Shown: positions 1 to 27,347 of the stretch, in pieces
How positions within the stretch are numbered: the first letter of the stretch is position 1
How the letters are laid out: every line of letters begins with the position of its first letter
Translations under genes and position numbers: made by a program
DNA from: Lunularia cruciata
Lineage: Eukaryota > Streptophyta > Marchantiopsida > Lunulariales > Lunulariaceae
Direction: 5' to 3'
NCBI GenBank assembly: GCA_948567375.1
Contig: OX419761.1
Span: 2,482,501-2,546,500, forward strand
DNA: 64,000 nt
Notes under the pieces: model-generated
Told to the model about the DNA's origin: nothing
Databases searched by the model: none
Seen by the model: only the letters and a program-made list of their open reading frames with translations

Positions 1-701
1 CAAAGGAGAGATGCGAAAATTAGACAAAAACTTCGTATGAGATATACTTGTTTTCACTCGTCATAGGTTCTTCCAGTAAAGCGATCGGAAGGAACTTACA
101 GGAACGAGGCCAACCCCTATACTATGATACGGGGTTCGTCAATCGAATCTAGGCGTGTTCATTTCAGTTGACTTGGCCGGACATGTCTGTCTTGTAAAAT
201 GGTGAAGTAGACAACTCTGTTGAAGTTATAACGGACCTTATCGCTTCATAATAGGGAATCCATGAATATAGAGCAAGACTATATATCTGTAGTGAGAACA
301 CTACAGATATATCGTGCGAAATACGCAGAAAGGAGTCCAGACAAAAGATGGGAGAGAATCTTTGGACGTGAACGGGCTTGAACTCCTTACATGAGAGAGA
401 ATGAAGCTGGCAATCATCAACGGCTTCAACAGGAGGATAACAATACTTGTTGATGTTTAATACTATTATCAGTGCTTTCACCCAAAAACGGCATTACAAT
501 TGAGACATTTAACATATCAGATAAGTGATACCTGCAATAAACATGGATTTCAGCCCCCCGATTTACAAATGAATACCGAAGAATTTTCCTCAGCGGAATC
601 AGAGATTAGACCTGAGCAAAACTGGATCGTCTGGAATCTCGGCACTCAGGCGCACTAGTGCCGGGCTTATTATGTAAAGAATGTGGAAATACTGTAATCT
701 C
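1..701. other. 3' flank of the PICKLE-like gene
   Basis: Contains the 3' untranslated region and downstream DNA of the minus-strand remodeler. I see no second gene. The short reading frames here have no recognisable domain. I could not place the polyadenylation site with confidence. Confidence 0.5.
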
Positions 702-16305
<15,604 letters not shown>

Positions 16306-18800
16306 GACTCCGTAGTCCTAGAACAGCAGGTAGTACTTGAGTGAGATTCTCTGCGCCACTGTAATCCACACTAGAAGTCTGTTCCTGGCCCATGTTGACA
16401 TACTTCCTTAAGAACAAACCTCTGGAGCAGCGCAAGTACAGTCTCCAGATCCCGGAGTGCCCCTCACAGACACACTGTAGGCTCCATAACTCGGACACTT
16501 GTCATCTGGTTTCTTGTAAACATCGGTTACTTTACAGTTCAAAACGAATTTTTGTTTTAATAGTTGAGTTTAGATACAATCATTGAAGGCTTCCTCTACT
16601 GAGAGAACGTACAAATTTCACATGAGAACGCGTATGCTTTAAGGTTTGCTGTATATCAAATATAAGACATCTTGTCATGGTTAAAAGCCAACAAACGGCC
16701 CTCGCTTTACTGCTAATCAACTCGAGCTCTGTGGTTTCAACTTCATATACAAAATGATTCTCCCTTTTTTGGAATATCCTGTGTTTCTTTAACTACACAG
16801 AACTCGGACTGACGAGATCGTCCCCGCAGCTTCACATTGACACGTACTCCCGACCTCCCGACGAGAAAGCCTTGATCTATTCGCACTTGAACAGTAGTTG
16901 ACAATGCCTCGACTTACTAAGTGTTTAGTCCTGAATATACGCCCGCACAAAAAAAATGCCAATTTTCGTACAAAGTGGTAGCGCAGTCGACATTGGTGAG
17001 GTCAAAGAACATATATGAAGTGTGACAGAAAATCTGGATAAAAGGGACTTGATAGAGAAAAAACGAATCGGCGGGTATCGAGCTGAAACTCGCAAGAACT
17101 CTGCACAATCGATTTGTAAGCACTTCGGCGAATTCATCATACCTCCTCACCATCACCCTCGCCTTCATAGATTCCCTCCTCGCCACTGTCGTGCTTCGCC
17201 ATCACAGCTAAATTGTAGACATTCACGAATTGTACATTTTACTGCGCAAACTAAACCGTCGGAACTAGCACTGTACTCGTCCCACTTAATTTCTGAAAAA
17301 CCAGCCGGGAGTCCAGATTGCAGACACTGCACTCCAGCCCGCGTCTCTCTCCGCTCCAGGTTCCTCCCTGTACCACTGCTCCACTAAAACTAAACTGCAC
17401 CAAGTTTGCAGCATGTCCCGAGGTCGAAACAACTGGACTTCCTACACACCGGACCTGGTACAGGCCACAAATCCTCCACTTTTAGGTCAAGGCTTAATAA
17501 CCTGGACTACGCCACAATACTCTACCCGTGCATTTCACTGCACACTTCTACTTCAACTCCTACTTCTCCCGTTTCCACCACCTCAACCTCCTCCGTATCC
17601 CACTCGATCATCGACACATTACGAATTTCTCACGTGATCGTCGTCCGCAAGCACCGCAGCACAGAGCCCGGCACCGTCTAAGATACTGACACCCTTCTTG
17701 CACACTCTCGCCACCACCACGATTCCAGGACCGAAAGAAACACGGCCAAACCTTCCGTGAGGAACCGAAATACGCGAGTGAGAGGGCAACGCAAACAGAC
17801 CCACAACACTGGAGAGACGACGAGACTCACGAAGACGGGGGAAACGGCACAGAGCAGCAAGTAGTGGAAAGTAGTCGGAGGAGTAGTACCTCGGCAAGTT
17901 GTGCGGTTTGTTGAGCTTCACACCTCGTGATGGTTTTCTCACAACCTCCAAAAGCACTCAACACTTCCAATTTGGTGCGTTCTCTTGTCCCTCATTGATG
18001 ACTGGCTGGTAAGAGTGTGAGTGTGTGACTGGCTCGCAGTTACTCGCATACAACAAACCAGTGAACAATTACATCCTTCCGCTGAAGGCAGCAGCAAGCC
18101 AAAGCTGAAGAAGAACCAGCAACAGCAACAGCAGTACCTTCCCCCGGGATTACGGCACCTCCGAAATTTAGCTTTGGCTCCATGTTGTTTAGAGCCGACG
18201 CAAACATTTGGGGTTTTCTCGGGCATCCGTTCGGGGACATTACGATTCCACTTTACGTTCCTTTCTTCGGCTGTTTTGGTGGTTTTGCATACCCTACTCC
18301 ACTCAACTTGGGCATTTTCCTCAACGTTTCGGTACGATTTCCTTCACCTCTACTTTCCACGGGCTTTTCCCGACCGCCTGCTGATTACGTTAACCCGATT
18401 TAAGTAGCAGTTAACACCGGGTCTGAAGAGTCGAGTTTTGTGCTAATTACGTCCCTTGGTCCTCCGATTTCGCCCTTGCTTTGGGATCCCTCCTTCCCTT
18501 CCGTGCCCTCTCCTCTGTCCACCCCTCGCTTCCCTTCCCGTCGGTTTTCTTTCCTTCTTTTTACTCCCTCAAAGGTGGCCAGCTCACCTCAAACCACTTC
18601 CTTAAATTTACCCAGTTTTTGTGCTCTAATTTTTCAACCCTTTTCCCATTTCGTCGTTCCCCATGCGATTGTCCGGATATGCTCGTTCCTTCCGTGGCCA
18701 GATTTTACCACGGAGTAAATATCAAGCTACCCTCAACTTTTCAGTTCTCCCTCCAACAACTATAAGCAATTTATTACCTGCAAAACCTTATGTTCACCTT
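16306..18800 (-). promoter_or_regulatory. presumed promoter and 5' leader region of the PICKLE-like gene
   Basis: About 2.5 kb upstream of the start codon is visibly richer in G+C than the DNA beyond 19 kb. A pyrimidine-rich stretch on the plus strand (about 18430-18720, purine-rich in the gene's sense) and a CAGCAA-type triplet run at 18117-18136 are present. Several open frames here are low-complexity and match no family I know. The transcription start is not determinable by eye. Confidence 0.4.
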
Positions 18801-21800
18801 GGAGATTCTCTTACCGATCCCAGTGGGGCTTAGCCCCATTTTACCCTTATGTCGTTTCCTTGTACGGGCATGATGGGGTGGGTCTTCCCATCCTTCTTGT
18901 TATCACACGCGGTCACCTTCGAGATGGATGATCTTGCTTTGCCCGGAAATGCCTAAAGTATTTCATAGAGTGCACGAGGTCACATGTTGTGTATACACCG
19001 CTAGGACAGTGCGGCCAGATCCGATTTTTCTTCAGGTTGTGGAGCTCATTGTTATATTGCAGTTAGTTTTTCCTTCCTTCTCATATATGAGCACCTTCTT
19101 TTAGCTGGGAGTGTGTAAAATGGACCACTATGAATCACCTCTTAATTTGCTTTCAAACAAATATATGTGTGTGTGTCCAATCAATTAAGAAAACAAGGAA
19201 AATTCTAAATTACACATACAATGCCTTGTCGGATTTCTAACATCTGTAGGTAGAAAGGTAACGGGCTTGCTATTTATAATAAACAAGTTTAGTCATACAT
19301 TTAAATCTAATCCTTACCTGAAAATACTCCTAATCCTTATAAAAAAAGGCAATCGACATAGGAGTACATCGAAGAGAGCTTGAAACTAGAAAGATATGAT
19401 CAAGATACGAGGAAGGATATACCAAATAAATAGACTTATGATTGAAGAAGCAGATGTTCAATTACTAAACGGTGCCTATGTTGTAAGTTAGACTTACTCA
19501 ACCAAAAGACTATGGACGGAAGATCTTTCTTGATTATCATGCTTATGAGTATATCAAAGCGAAATACAATTCAAAGCACATAATTCTAATATACGATTAG
19601 ATATTGTAGATTAGATATTGTAGTTGGCTTTTCGTAATTCTGATTCTGATTGTATGTTTTAATTCTTCTCTTTTTTTTTTTATTCTCTACACAATTATGG
19701 GTAGTCCATATTATAGACATGCTATTGATATGATCTTTATTTATAACTTTAAATCAAGTTAGTCTTTTGTTAATCATTTAAGTCCGTAAGCCTTTTAAAG
19801 GTTTCGTAAGGTGTTGTGTAGACCATTTTTACTAGTACCAAAATTATATTATTAAATGTAAATTAAACTTGAATGGATGTAGTGGTCATTTGCTAAGCAA
19901 TTCCATAAATTCAGAATAAAAACCACTCATAGCTAACTCCAAATCTCATACATATATATATAAGGCTTATACATCATGTACTTACAAGAGACTTACTTCT
20001 GAATATTCTTTACTTTACTAAGAAAATATTTGGTTTCTTTATCATAGATACTTAAATTTTATTATATTCCCTTTTGTTAATAGTTGGATCTAGTTGCTAT
20101 CTATATGAACTTTTGATAGCTAGGTAATTTTGGATAGTTAAGTTTGAGAGTAAAAATCATATTATCAATTCAAAGAAATTGATAATTCTAAAAAATCACA
20201 AGAAAATTATTTTTTGAAAGAATCAGAAATAGAAACATTGTAGTATACATCTTTTTTTTTAAGTTGTAATGTTTTTTTATTTTGTTTCTTTTTATGTAAG
20301 AAGAGAAAGACTGTTTCATGTTTAAATGAGAAACCTCTTAGATGAGTATTCTATGAAGTTCATCCATGTGCTTGTTTGGAAGCAAAGAAGACATCATCAA
20401 AGAAGGGTCCAGTCTGAAGAAGGAAAAGTAGAAGTAGTACAATTATAGAGATCTTTGCAGTTGAATATTTTTGAAATTAGTAATCATTCATTGATTTAAT
20501 GATGTTGCTAATAGGGATAAAAAACTACTACCAAAAGTTGATGGTGCCAATTGGAGACTTCATACGTGTAGAGAATGATGTTTCACATATGTGTAGAGAG
20601 TGATGTCTCACCCACTAAGGACCATTACAAAAGAATCCTTGGTTATAAAATCAATTGCTAATTGATTTATTTTTACTTTTGTCAATTTTCTCAATCCTAT
20701 TCCTTTTCATTCCCCAATTTTCTTTGTTTTTAATTGTATTTTTTCATAAATAATAGGGTTAAGGTATAATGAGAGCGTCATATGCAAGGAATAACAATTC
20801 AGTTGAGTCATACCTCTAAAAATGTTGAGGAATAAGGTCACTCAACAAAATCTAATGGCTTACAAGATCAAGGAAGAAGAACAAAAATCAATCTATTGGT
20901 TATTTGACACATTTCATTTTTGTAGCCTACCACCTACAAACATGGCCACCAAAAAAAATGAACCACTCCATAGCCAAGAAGCCACTACTTCACAAAACTC
21001 TATAGAACCAAGGGGGTGCAAAAAATTTCTCACCCACAAAATTCTATTGATCCCTACTACCATTTTGAAAATCATGCAAAAAGGCGCATGCTTTGTCAAA
21101 GAACCGTTGGTAATTGTTTTGCACTTGGGTTCATGCATGCGATAATTGATCACATCATAGTGGTTGGTGAAGGGTAAATTCACCAACCACTATGATGGAT
21201 AAAAGATGGACCCCACCTTATTGGGACTAAAAAAGACCAACCCTACCTCATGAGTAAAATATTTATTGTTGTTTCACTTTTCTCTTTTCATTTCTTTAAG
21301 GTCAATCACTATGACATCATGTGAGAATTTGGCATCTTTGTTGGTGGAATTTTTCATATGTCTGATGAGAGCTAAACAAGAGGAACTATGTAAGTGGAGT
21401 TATGAGTGATAGCATCAAGCAAGGCTTCAAATATTTTTATTATGATATGATGAACTCCCAAAAGGAGAATTTAGTTGAAATGAGTAGAAGTAGAAATTGT
21501 AAGCAAACCACTTAAAATCTTCAAGTGTGGTTTGTATTATTGGAAAAATTCTATCAAGAAGATGAAAATTGACTTCTTGTTGTGGGATTGGAGCTTATGT
21601 CACCATGTTACAAGGAATTTACATAATTTTGAGAACCTGAGTCAGAAATTATTGTGAGAGTGTACCATGATGTGGATAGAGGACTACTAGGAGTGTGTGT
21701 TTGGTGTAGATTACTTGCCATTTGGGGAAATTCACATAAATTTGCATGGTTGTCCCATCAAGAGGTTGAAAGAAAGAATTGGCAACTAGTTTATCAAAGG

Positions 21801-22199
21801 AAAGTCTACAAATGAGTATAAAATCAAGGATATGAAGCACCTTGCTTATTGGACCATCACTAAAACCATGACAAGGTAGTTTTTTGTTGAAATAAATGAA
21901 CTACTTCAACCAAACTCAAGCCATCTTCTTCCAACTTATACACAAGCAAAAATTGGTGAGTTGGGCCAAGATGTTTTGTGAGTGAGTCATTGAGCTACTC
22001 AAAGACATGACCAATGGCTCCGCACCATGATACATTTTTATATTAGCATGAACTTTCTGACAAAAAGAGAGAAGGAGAAGTTCCCAATCTAACAATACCA
22101 TCCGGCTTACTTTAGCGGAGACCTGGACTTGCCCAAAGAAAACACTAAGTACCATGATGTTGATAAAGAGTACACCCAAACAAGAAGTTTATATGAGTA
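18801..22199. other. AT-rich intergenic DNA
   Basis: No gene or RNA recognised. It holds a poly-T run near 19669-19681, short AT tracts, and a 19-bp perfect inverted repeat at 21153-21197. Sequence from about 20760 becomes gene-like in composition but broken by stops in every frame. Confidence 0.5.
21153..21197. repeat. 19-bp perfect inverted repeat
   Basis: Arms 21153-21171 (catcatagtggttggtgaa) and 21179-21197 are exact reverse complements with a 7-base spacer. It stands alone in intergenic DNA. Confidence 0.9.
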
Positions 22200-23120
22200 G
22201 TGGAGACCTATAAATTGAGATTTATAGGAAGACATTTATCACCCAAGCCAAGGTGCAAGCCTCCAAGAAACAAAAAAGACACCAAGAGGTGGAATTTTTA
22301 TCAAGGGCAAGAGAGTAAGATCAAGAAATATAAGTCAATTTGTGAAGAAGGTCTACCTCATGGTCAAGAAGTGGTTGATAAAAAAGCATTAACAATAGAC
22401 CAAACCACAAAGTCTAGGAGCGAGGATTACTTCATGTATATTTTTCCACCCAAGGCAAATGAAGAATATTAGGTACCAAATGATGAAGCCTAGTCATCTC
22501 TTCCACTTGTTGTAGAAGAAGGATGTTTGATAGATAAGGAAAAAATATTGACCAAAGACATGATCATCCCTACCATGACTCTAGTTCCCAAATCAATTCC
22601 TAATGATGGAGAAACCTTACACTATGAGACAAAATATCATAACAAAGAACTCACTTGATGGCCAATTTCATCAAGAGAACTAATGATGCAAAGGCAAAGA
22701 TGTCTTGCTTGAGCGCAACAAAAATATTATGGAAATCCTTGATGTCCACTATGTATGAAGAACAAATGGAATAAAACAACACCATTGTTGCTAGGAAATC
22801 CCTACTCAACAACAATGTGGTTGGCACTGCCAAAGAACCAACTCCTTCTCATGAAGCAACAAAGAAGGTCATCTCAAGTCAAGATGAGGACTCCATGCCC
22901 AAAAAGAAGGAGCTAGGAAATGCACCCAAAAGAAAGAAGGCCTTACAAAAACAAGTAAGACATAATAGCAATTCTTTGCCTTGGTTAATGGTAGACTATA
23001 CAATCCATATGGTGACACAAGCAAGGGAGGTATTAGAGGAGGTCCTACCATTATATAAGAAGATAGATCCAACAATAAAAGAACCAATGATTCTCATGGG
23101 CCACTTGCACTAATTTGTTT
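22200..23120 (+). pseudogene. decayed coding-like sequence, left part, unrecognised
   Basis: Short lysine-rich open stretches (for example from 22200 and from 22817) are separated by stops and frame changes. I recognise no domain. The sequence is cut at 23120 by element A, and similarly lysine/glutamate-rich, coiled-coil-like remnants resume on its far side at 30957. It may be an old transposon or host gene fragment; no function can be assigned. Confidence 0.35.
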
Positions 23121-23812
23121 TGTAACACCCATTTATGCATGTATGTGGAATTGTGATATTTAGCTTGGTGTTACAAGTACTTGAGAGAAATTATTTATAT
23201 AGAGATAAATGATGGTTCTACATTAGTCATGATTAGCTAAATTTAGTCATAGCTAAGATAGAAGGGACCTTACTTTAGAGGAAGTAGACAAGATGAGCAT
23301 CACTATTTTGGATTCTAGTGTGTTGACTTGATATTATTACTAGGTGTTTGGCTTTGAGGAAAGAGTTGAGAACTTTTGGGGCCCGCAAGTCTTTTTGTTT
23401 TGGATTCTTCTATAGTCCAAGGATAGCCCATGTGAAAGAATCCTTGACTTAGTGGTTGGGTCAAGATAAGACCACATGCTTAGGGGAATATGCCCATGTG
23501 AATGGATATTCCTTTCTACTTTTTGACTTGACTTGACTTTTAGTCTAGTAACTTGAGTTACTACGGTAATTAGCAACTTTAGTGTGTAACTTTTTCACAA
23601 GTATATAAACAAGGGGTGAGGAGTTACTCATTATTCCTTTCATTTGCAACTATCTCTCTCTCATTGAGTTCTCTAGTGAGCAATGTTTTGAGTCTTGGAG
23701 TGTTAGCCTTGGAGGAGTATGATGGATTTGGGGTTCCTTGCCTTCTTAGTCCATGGTGCGCTACCATAATAGCCATAAGAGGTTCATCCTAAGTGAGAGA
23801 CAAGCCGGCTCA
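23121..23812 (+). repeat. 5' LTR of element A
   Basis: 692 bp from TGTAACACCC to CCGGCTCA. A TATA box (tatataaa) lies at 23602-23609, about 210 bp before the LTR end. By eye it differs from the 3' LTR at roughly 20 positions. Confidence 0.88.
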
Positions 23813-24026
23813 TATTTTTGGTTTCGTTGTTGGGACCTCTGTAGAAGGCAAGATAATGTTCCGCGTTCAATTCTATATTAGACACAAGGAGGCTATGAGA
23901 GCTCACTTGGAGAGAACTTTAGGGGAAGAGAGGGCTGAACTTATGTTAGAGAATTTGGATCCATTTTTATACCCTATAATTCATTATGATGTCTTTGAGG
24001 TGATTTTGTACATCTTGTACACTTGA
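23793..24026 (+). CDS. leader ORF of element A with G-x12-P-x3-P domain
   Basis: An open frame runs from inside the LTR end across the primer site to TGA; its first ATG is at 23856, giving about 56 residues (MFRVQFYIRHKEAMRAHLER onward). It keeps VQFYIRHKEAMR, then LGEE, then twelve residues after the Gly a Pro in DPFLYPIIHYD. Element B keeps the same frame with few changes, and elements C/D and E encode a recognisably similar segment at the same place. Function unknown. It could be the N-terminus of an ancestral gag or an independent leader peptide. Confidence 0.55.
   Translation: MRDKPAHIFGFVVGTSVEGKIMFRVQFYIRHKEAMRAHLERTLGEERAELMLENLDPFLYPIIHYDVFEVILYILYT
23817..23838 (+). other. primer binding site of element A, tRNA-Glu type
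   Basis: Sequence just after the LTR, TGGTTTCGTTGTTGGGAC, differs by C-to-T changes from TGGTTCCGTTGCCGGGAC, the complement of the plant tRNA-Glu 3' end as I recall it. Element B has TGGTTCCATTGCCGGGAC at the matching place (59850-59873, minus strand). Confidence 0.65.
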
Positions 24027-24697
24027 GAGGATTTGGAAAGATTGTGTGAGGTGGATTGCAGATTTTGGAGATTAAGGTGATTTTGGGCAAAATCTCAAGT
24101 TTGGGATCTGGACTTGAAATTTCTACTCATAATAGCTTGGTTTGTCCTTTTGTTAGCACACTTGGAATTATTGTGAGAGCTATTATGCGCATTAGGCTAG
24201 AATTTTTTAAAGTTAATAGGTAAACTGCTCCCGCAACTACATGCTCTCTAGAAAATTGTACAGAGTCTTCTATTTCTTCAATTTTTAGTGTATTATTGTG
24301 AAACCTTCCAAGAAAATTTAATACGCTGTACCCTACCTATTGACACAAGACATTAGAGAGAGATCATTCTTGAGCAGGGAGTTATGAGTTTTTGAAGTGA
24401 ATGGGGTGGTTTTAAGACCAAATCTGAAATATGTGTGCTAAATAGAAAGATGTCTAGGCCAAATGGCTTGATGAAAAGATCTGAAATTTTTCAGGGAGGG
24501 ATGCCCTAGAGTTGTGATCAAGTGTGCAAAATTTCAAAGGACTTTCACATACTAGTTGAGAAATTTGAGTGAAATTGTGAAGAAAGATCAATTCTACAGA
24601 TTTGAGATCTCATGCATGAGGAGTTTGAGAGCAACAAAAAGCATGTTTGAGTGTTTAGATTTATCTTGGGAACATGGAGGGTCATTAAAAGTGGTAA

Positions 24698-25165
24698 TTG
24701 AGACAATGCAAAGTTCTCCAAGGGTTTGAGGTGATTGTAGGGGTGGATTTGAGGAAAAGAGAGTTTATAATAGAATTTGGAGAGAGTGTTGAGAGGATCC
24801 AAAAACCTACACCACTTGGAGGAAAGAGTGAATCCAAGTGCTTTCAATGTGGAGAGAAGGGACATAAGTCAAGTTCATGTTCACAGACCTTTGAGAGCAA
24901 GAGATTGAGGGAAAGGAGAGGCTTGCTTGACTTGGGTTTGCATGTTGGACCTTCTTCACCAAGATTGGGAGGAAGAAGATCTAAGACAAAGGAGTTGTGT
25001 GAGGTTTGTGGAGTGGGAGGACTTCCAAAAGGAAGTCCTTCTCACTCCACAAACCTCAAGTGGAGTAAAAGCACTTTTGGAGACTTTGGTGGGGGATCTT
25101 GGAGAGAGTCTTAGTATAGCTATAGAAATACTACAACGTTCATCAACAAGTTCTCAAGATTAGTG
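24698..25165 (+). pseudogene. upstream zinc-knuckle ORF of element A (broken copy)
   Basis: Matches the 157-residue ORF of element B: GFEVIVGVDLRKREF, a CCHC knuckle CFQCGEKGHKSSSC, then CEVCGVGGLPKG. After that the copy is disrupted by an inverted duplication (25001-25057) and a frame change, and the tail (LLETLVGDLGESL, ending SSQD) continues in another frame. It sits between the leader and gag. No family recognised. Confidence 0.6.
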
Positions 25166-25396
25166 ATGGAGATAATCTTTCAACTTATGGATAAACTATC
25201 CATGAGAGTTTGATTAATATGCACTCTAGGATTTGATGTTGCTATAGAAATCTTGGAGCAACCTGAACCTTTTGTGTTCCCTAGGGTGGATTATTCTTAA
25301 ATGGTGTTAGTCATGTATATACTCTATTAGTTATAGAGTGAGAGAAAAAAAAGAGAAAAAAAATTTGAGAGAAAAGAAAGATAATGAGGGGTTAAG

Positions 25397-26560
25397 ATGG
25401 GGAAACTTCTAATTTTCTTTTGCCATGGATGGAGAAGATGTGGAGGCCTTTGTGAGAGACTTCTAGAGAGATAGCATAGGTTAAAATGAGAGGAGGAAGA
25501 ATGAGTGGACCTCATTACTACCAAATTTCTTTGAGGATGCAACACTTACATAGTATGAGTTAGAATACCAAAAGAGAGAGGAGAGATGGGGAAGAAGAGT
25601 CTTGGGAGAGTTTGACTTCAAAACTCATGAGAAATTTCTCCCAAATGAGAGTTATGAGAGATTGATGAGTGAGGTTACCTTTCTCAAACAAGCAGATGGA
25701 GAGAAAGTGAGAGTCAATATGGAAAGAGTGGAAAAGATAGAGTCCAGATTTTGTATAGTGTTGAGGAAGGGTGGGGATGATATGGAGACTACTATGATTG
25801 GCATAAGGGCCATGCTCACCAAGAATTTTGTGGGAGGGTTGAGACCACAAATTAAAAGCAATGTGAGATATGAGAAACCTTCTTCCAAGGTTGAAGCTAT
25901 CAAGATTGCAATTCGTATGGAGGAGCATTTGGAAGGGGATGAGAGTGATTTGGTGGTGAAGGAGGTTGTGCATCCTCCTCAAGGCTACAAGTGTGGTGGA
26001 ACTTCTGATACTTTGGTGGCAAGGGTTGCACCAAAAGTAGTAGTTGCTCCAATTCTTGCACCTCCACCAAAGGATCCACTTCAAACCATCATAGAACAAC
26101 TTGTAGATCTCAAGATCAATGTGGTGCAACTATAAGAGAAGAGAGAGATGGATCAGAATGTAGGGACAGGGTCTAGGAGTTATGGAAACTATCCATATAG
26201 AGGAGGCTAACCAGCCAACAATTTCAATGATAGAAATTTTGTTGGTTGTAGAGGAAGAGGCCATATCCAAAGGAATTGCCCAAATTCCACTTACCATGGA
26301 AGAAGGAGTTATGAAGGAGCCAATAGAGGGTGAGAGGGAGGTAGTGAAACCCAACTGGTTCCTAATCCAAACAAAGGTAAGGAGATAGCATTCATAGATG
26401 TGGCTGAGAGCAAGGATGAGAAGGGAGAGTTCTCAAACTCCAAGGGTCTTAATTTGGAGCTTTTGGCACAAGAGAAGAAGAGAGCTCATTTTGTAGAGGA
26501 TGTTCACTCTTCTCAAGGATTTACTCCAAGCAAGGATACTCCTATGTCTACTAGTAGCAC
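25397..26560 (+). pseudogene. gag of element A, broken
   Basis: Aligns with the gag of element B: ERLMSEVTFLKQADGEKV, CIVLRKGGDDMETTMIGI, FVGGLRPQIKSNVRYEKP, then DLKINVVQL. A zinc knuckle of form CRGRGHIQRNC with its first Cys reading as part of VGC appears in a different frame near 26245-26280. Stops include a TAA at 26209 where B has a Gln codon (CAA). Gag would coat the RNA in the particle; this copy cannot make a full protein. Confidence 0.75.
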
Positions 26561-26689
26561 TCATACATCAACACCATCAACAACAAAGACTCCAAGGAAG
26601 AAGTTGGGGATGGAGGATTTCTTGACTTCAAAGCAACAATGGAACTACAATGTGTTGGAGGATGTTGGTAGTCACAAGGCTACATCATA

Positions 26690-27190
26690 ATGGGCCAATT
26701 GATTGCTTTGAACCCTATCTTGAGAAAGGAGCTTAGAGGTGGTTTGAATTCTACAATGAGCAAGAGGAAGAAGAAGGCAAAAGCTCTAGTATCAATGGGG
26801 GTGGTGGATGCCAAGCCAACACCATGGGAGGCTTGTAAATATGCCTCCAAGATTGATATGAGAGTGAATGGTCACAACATCAAGGATGCACTTGTTGATG
26901 GAGGATTAGCATTGAATGCCATGTCAGAAAGGCTGATGAAGAAGTTGGGTATGATACCCTCAGACCTTCAACATTTATGGTGAGCATGGCAAACAAGCAA
27001 CAAGTTCAACCAGTATGGGTGATAGATAAAGTGGTAGTTTCAATTATGGGAGTTCAAAATCTCATGACTTTCCAAGTCTTGAAGGATTAAAGCTATGACT
27101 TACTTCTTGGAAGGCCATGGTTGAGAACAACACACACAATGGGTAGATGGCACAAAGGGTACTTGAGGATTGGGCCATCAAACCATAGAG
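26690..27190 (+). pseudogene. retroviral-type aspartic protease of element A, broken
   Basis: Contains KIDMRVNGHNIKDALVDGGL, with the active-site triplet as D-G-G (seen in Tat-type elements rather than D-T/S-G), then MSERLMKKLG and the downstream LLLGRPW-like flap partner in another frame (YDLLLGRPWLR region near 27095-27125). At least one frameshift separates the two halves. Confidence 0.7.
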
Positions 27191-27347
27191 TCATAGTTCT
27201 TGTGACTAACACCACCAACACTTCACATTCAGATACACCATCTTATGATTATTGGGAATGAGATTCTGAAGAAGGAGCTTTAGGTGTGGACACAAGCATG
27301 GAAGAGGAGACTTCCATGGAGGAGGATGAATCTGAATTGATTCAAAT

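Noticed and set aside
17619-18407. Several overlapping frames upstream of the PICKLE-like gene, one with a poly-Cys/Gln run
   Set aside because: Low-complexity translations of a triplet repeat and pyrimidine-rich DNA, with no domain or start context.
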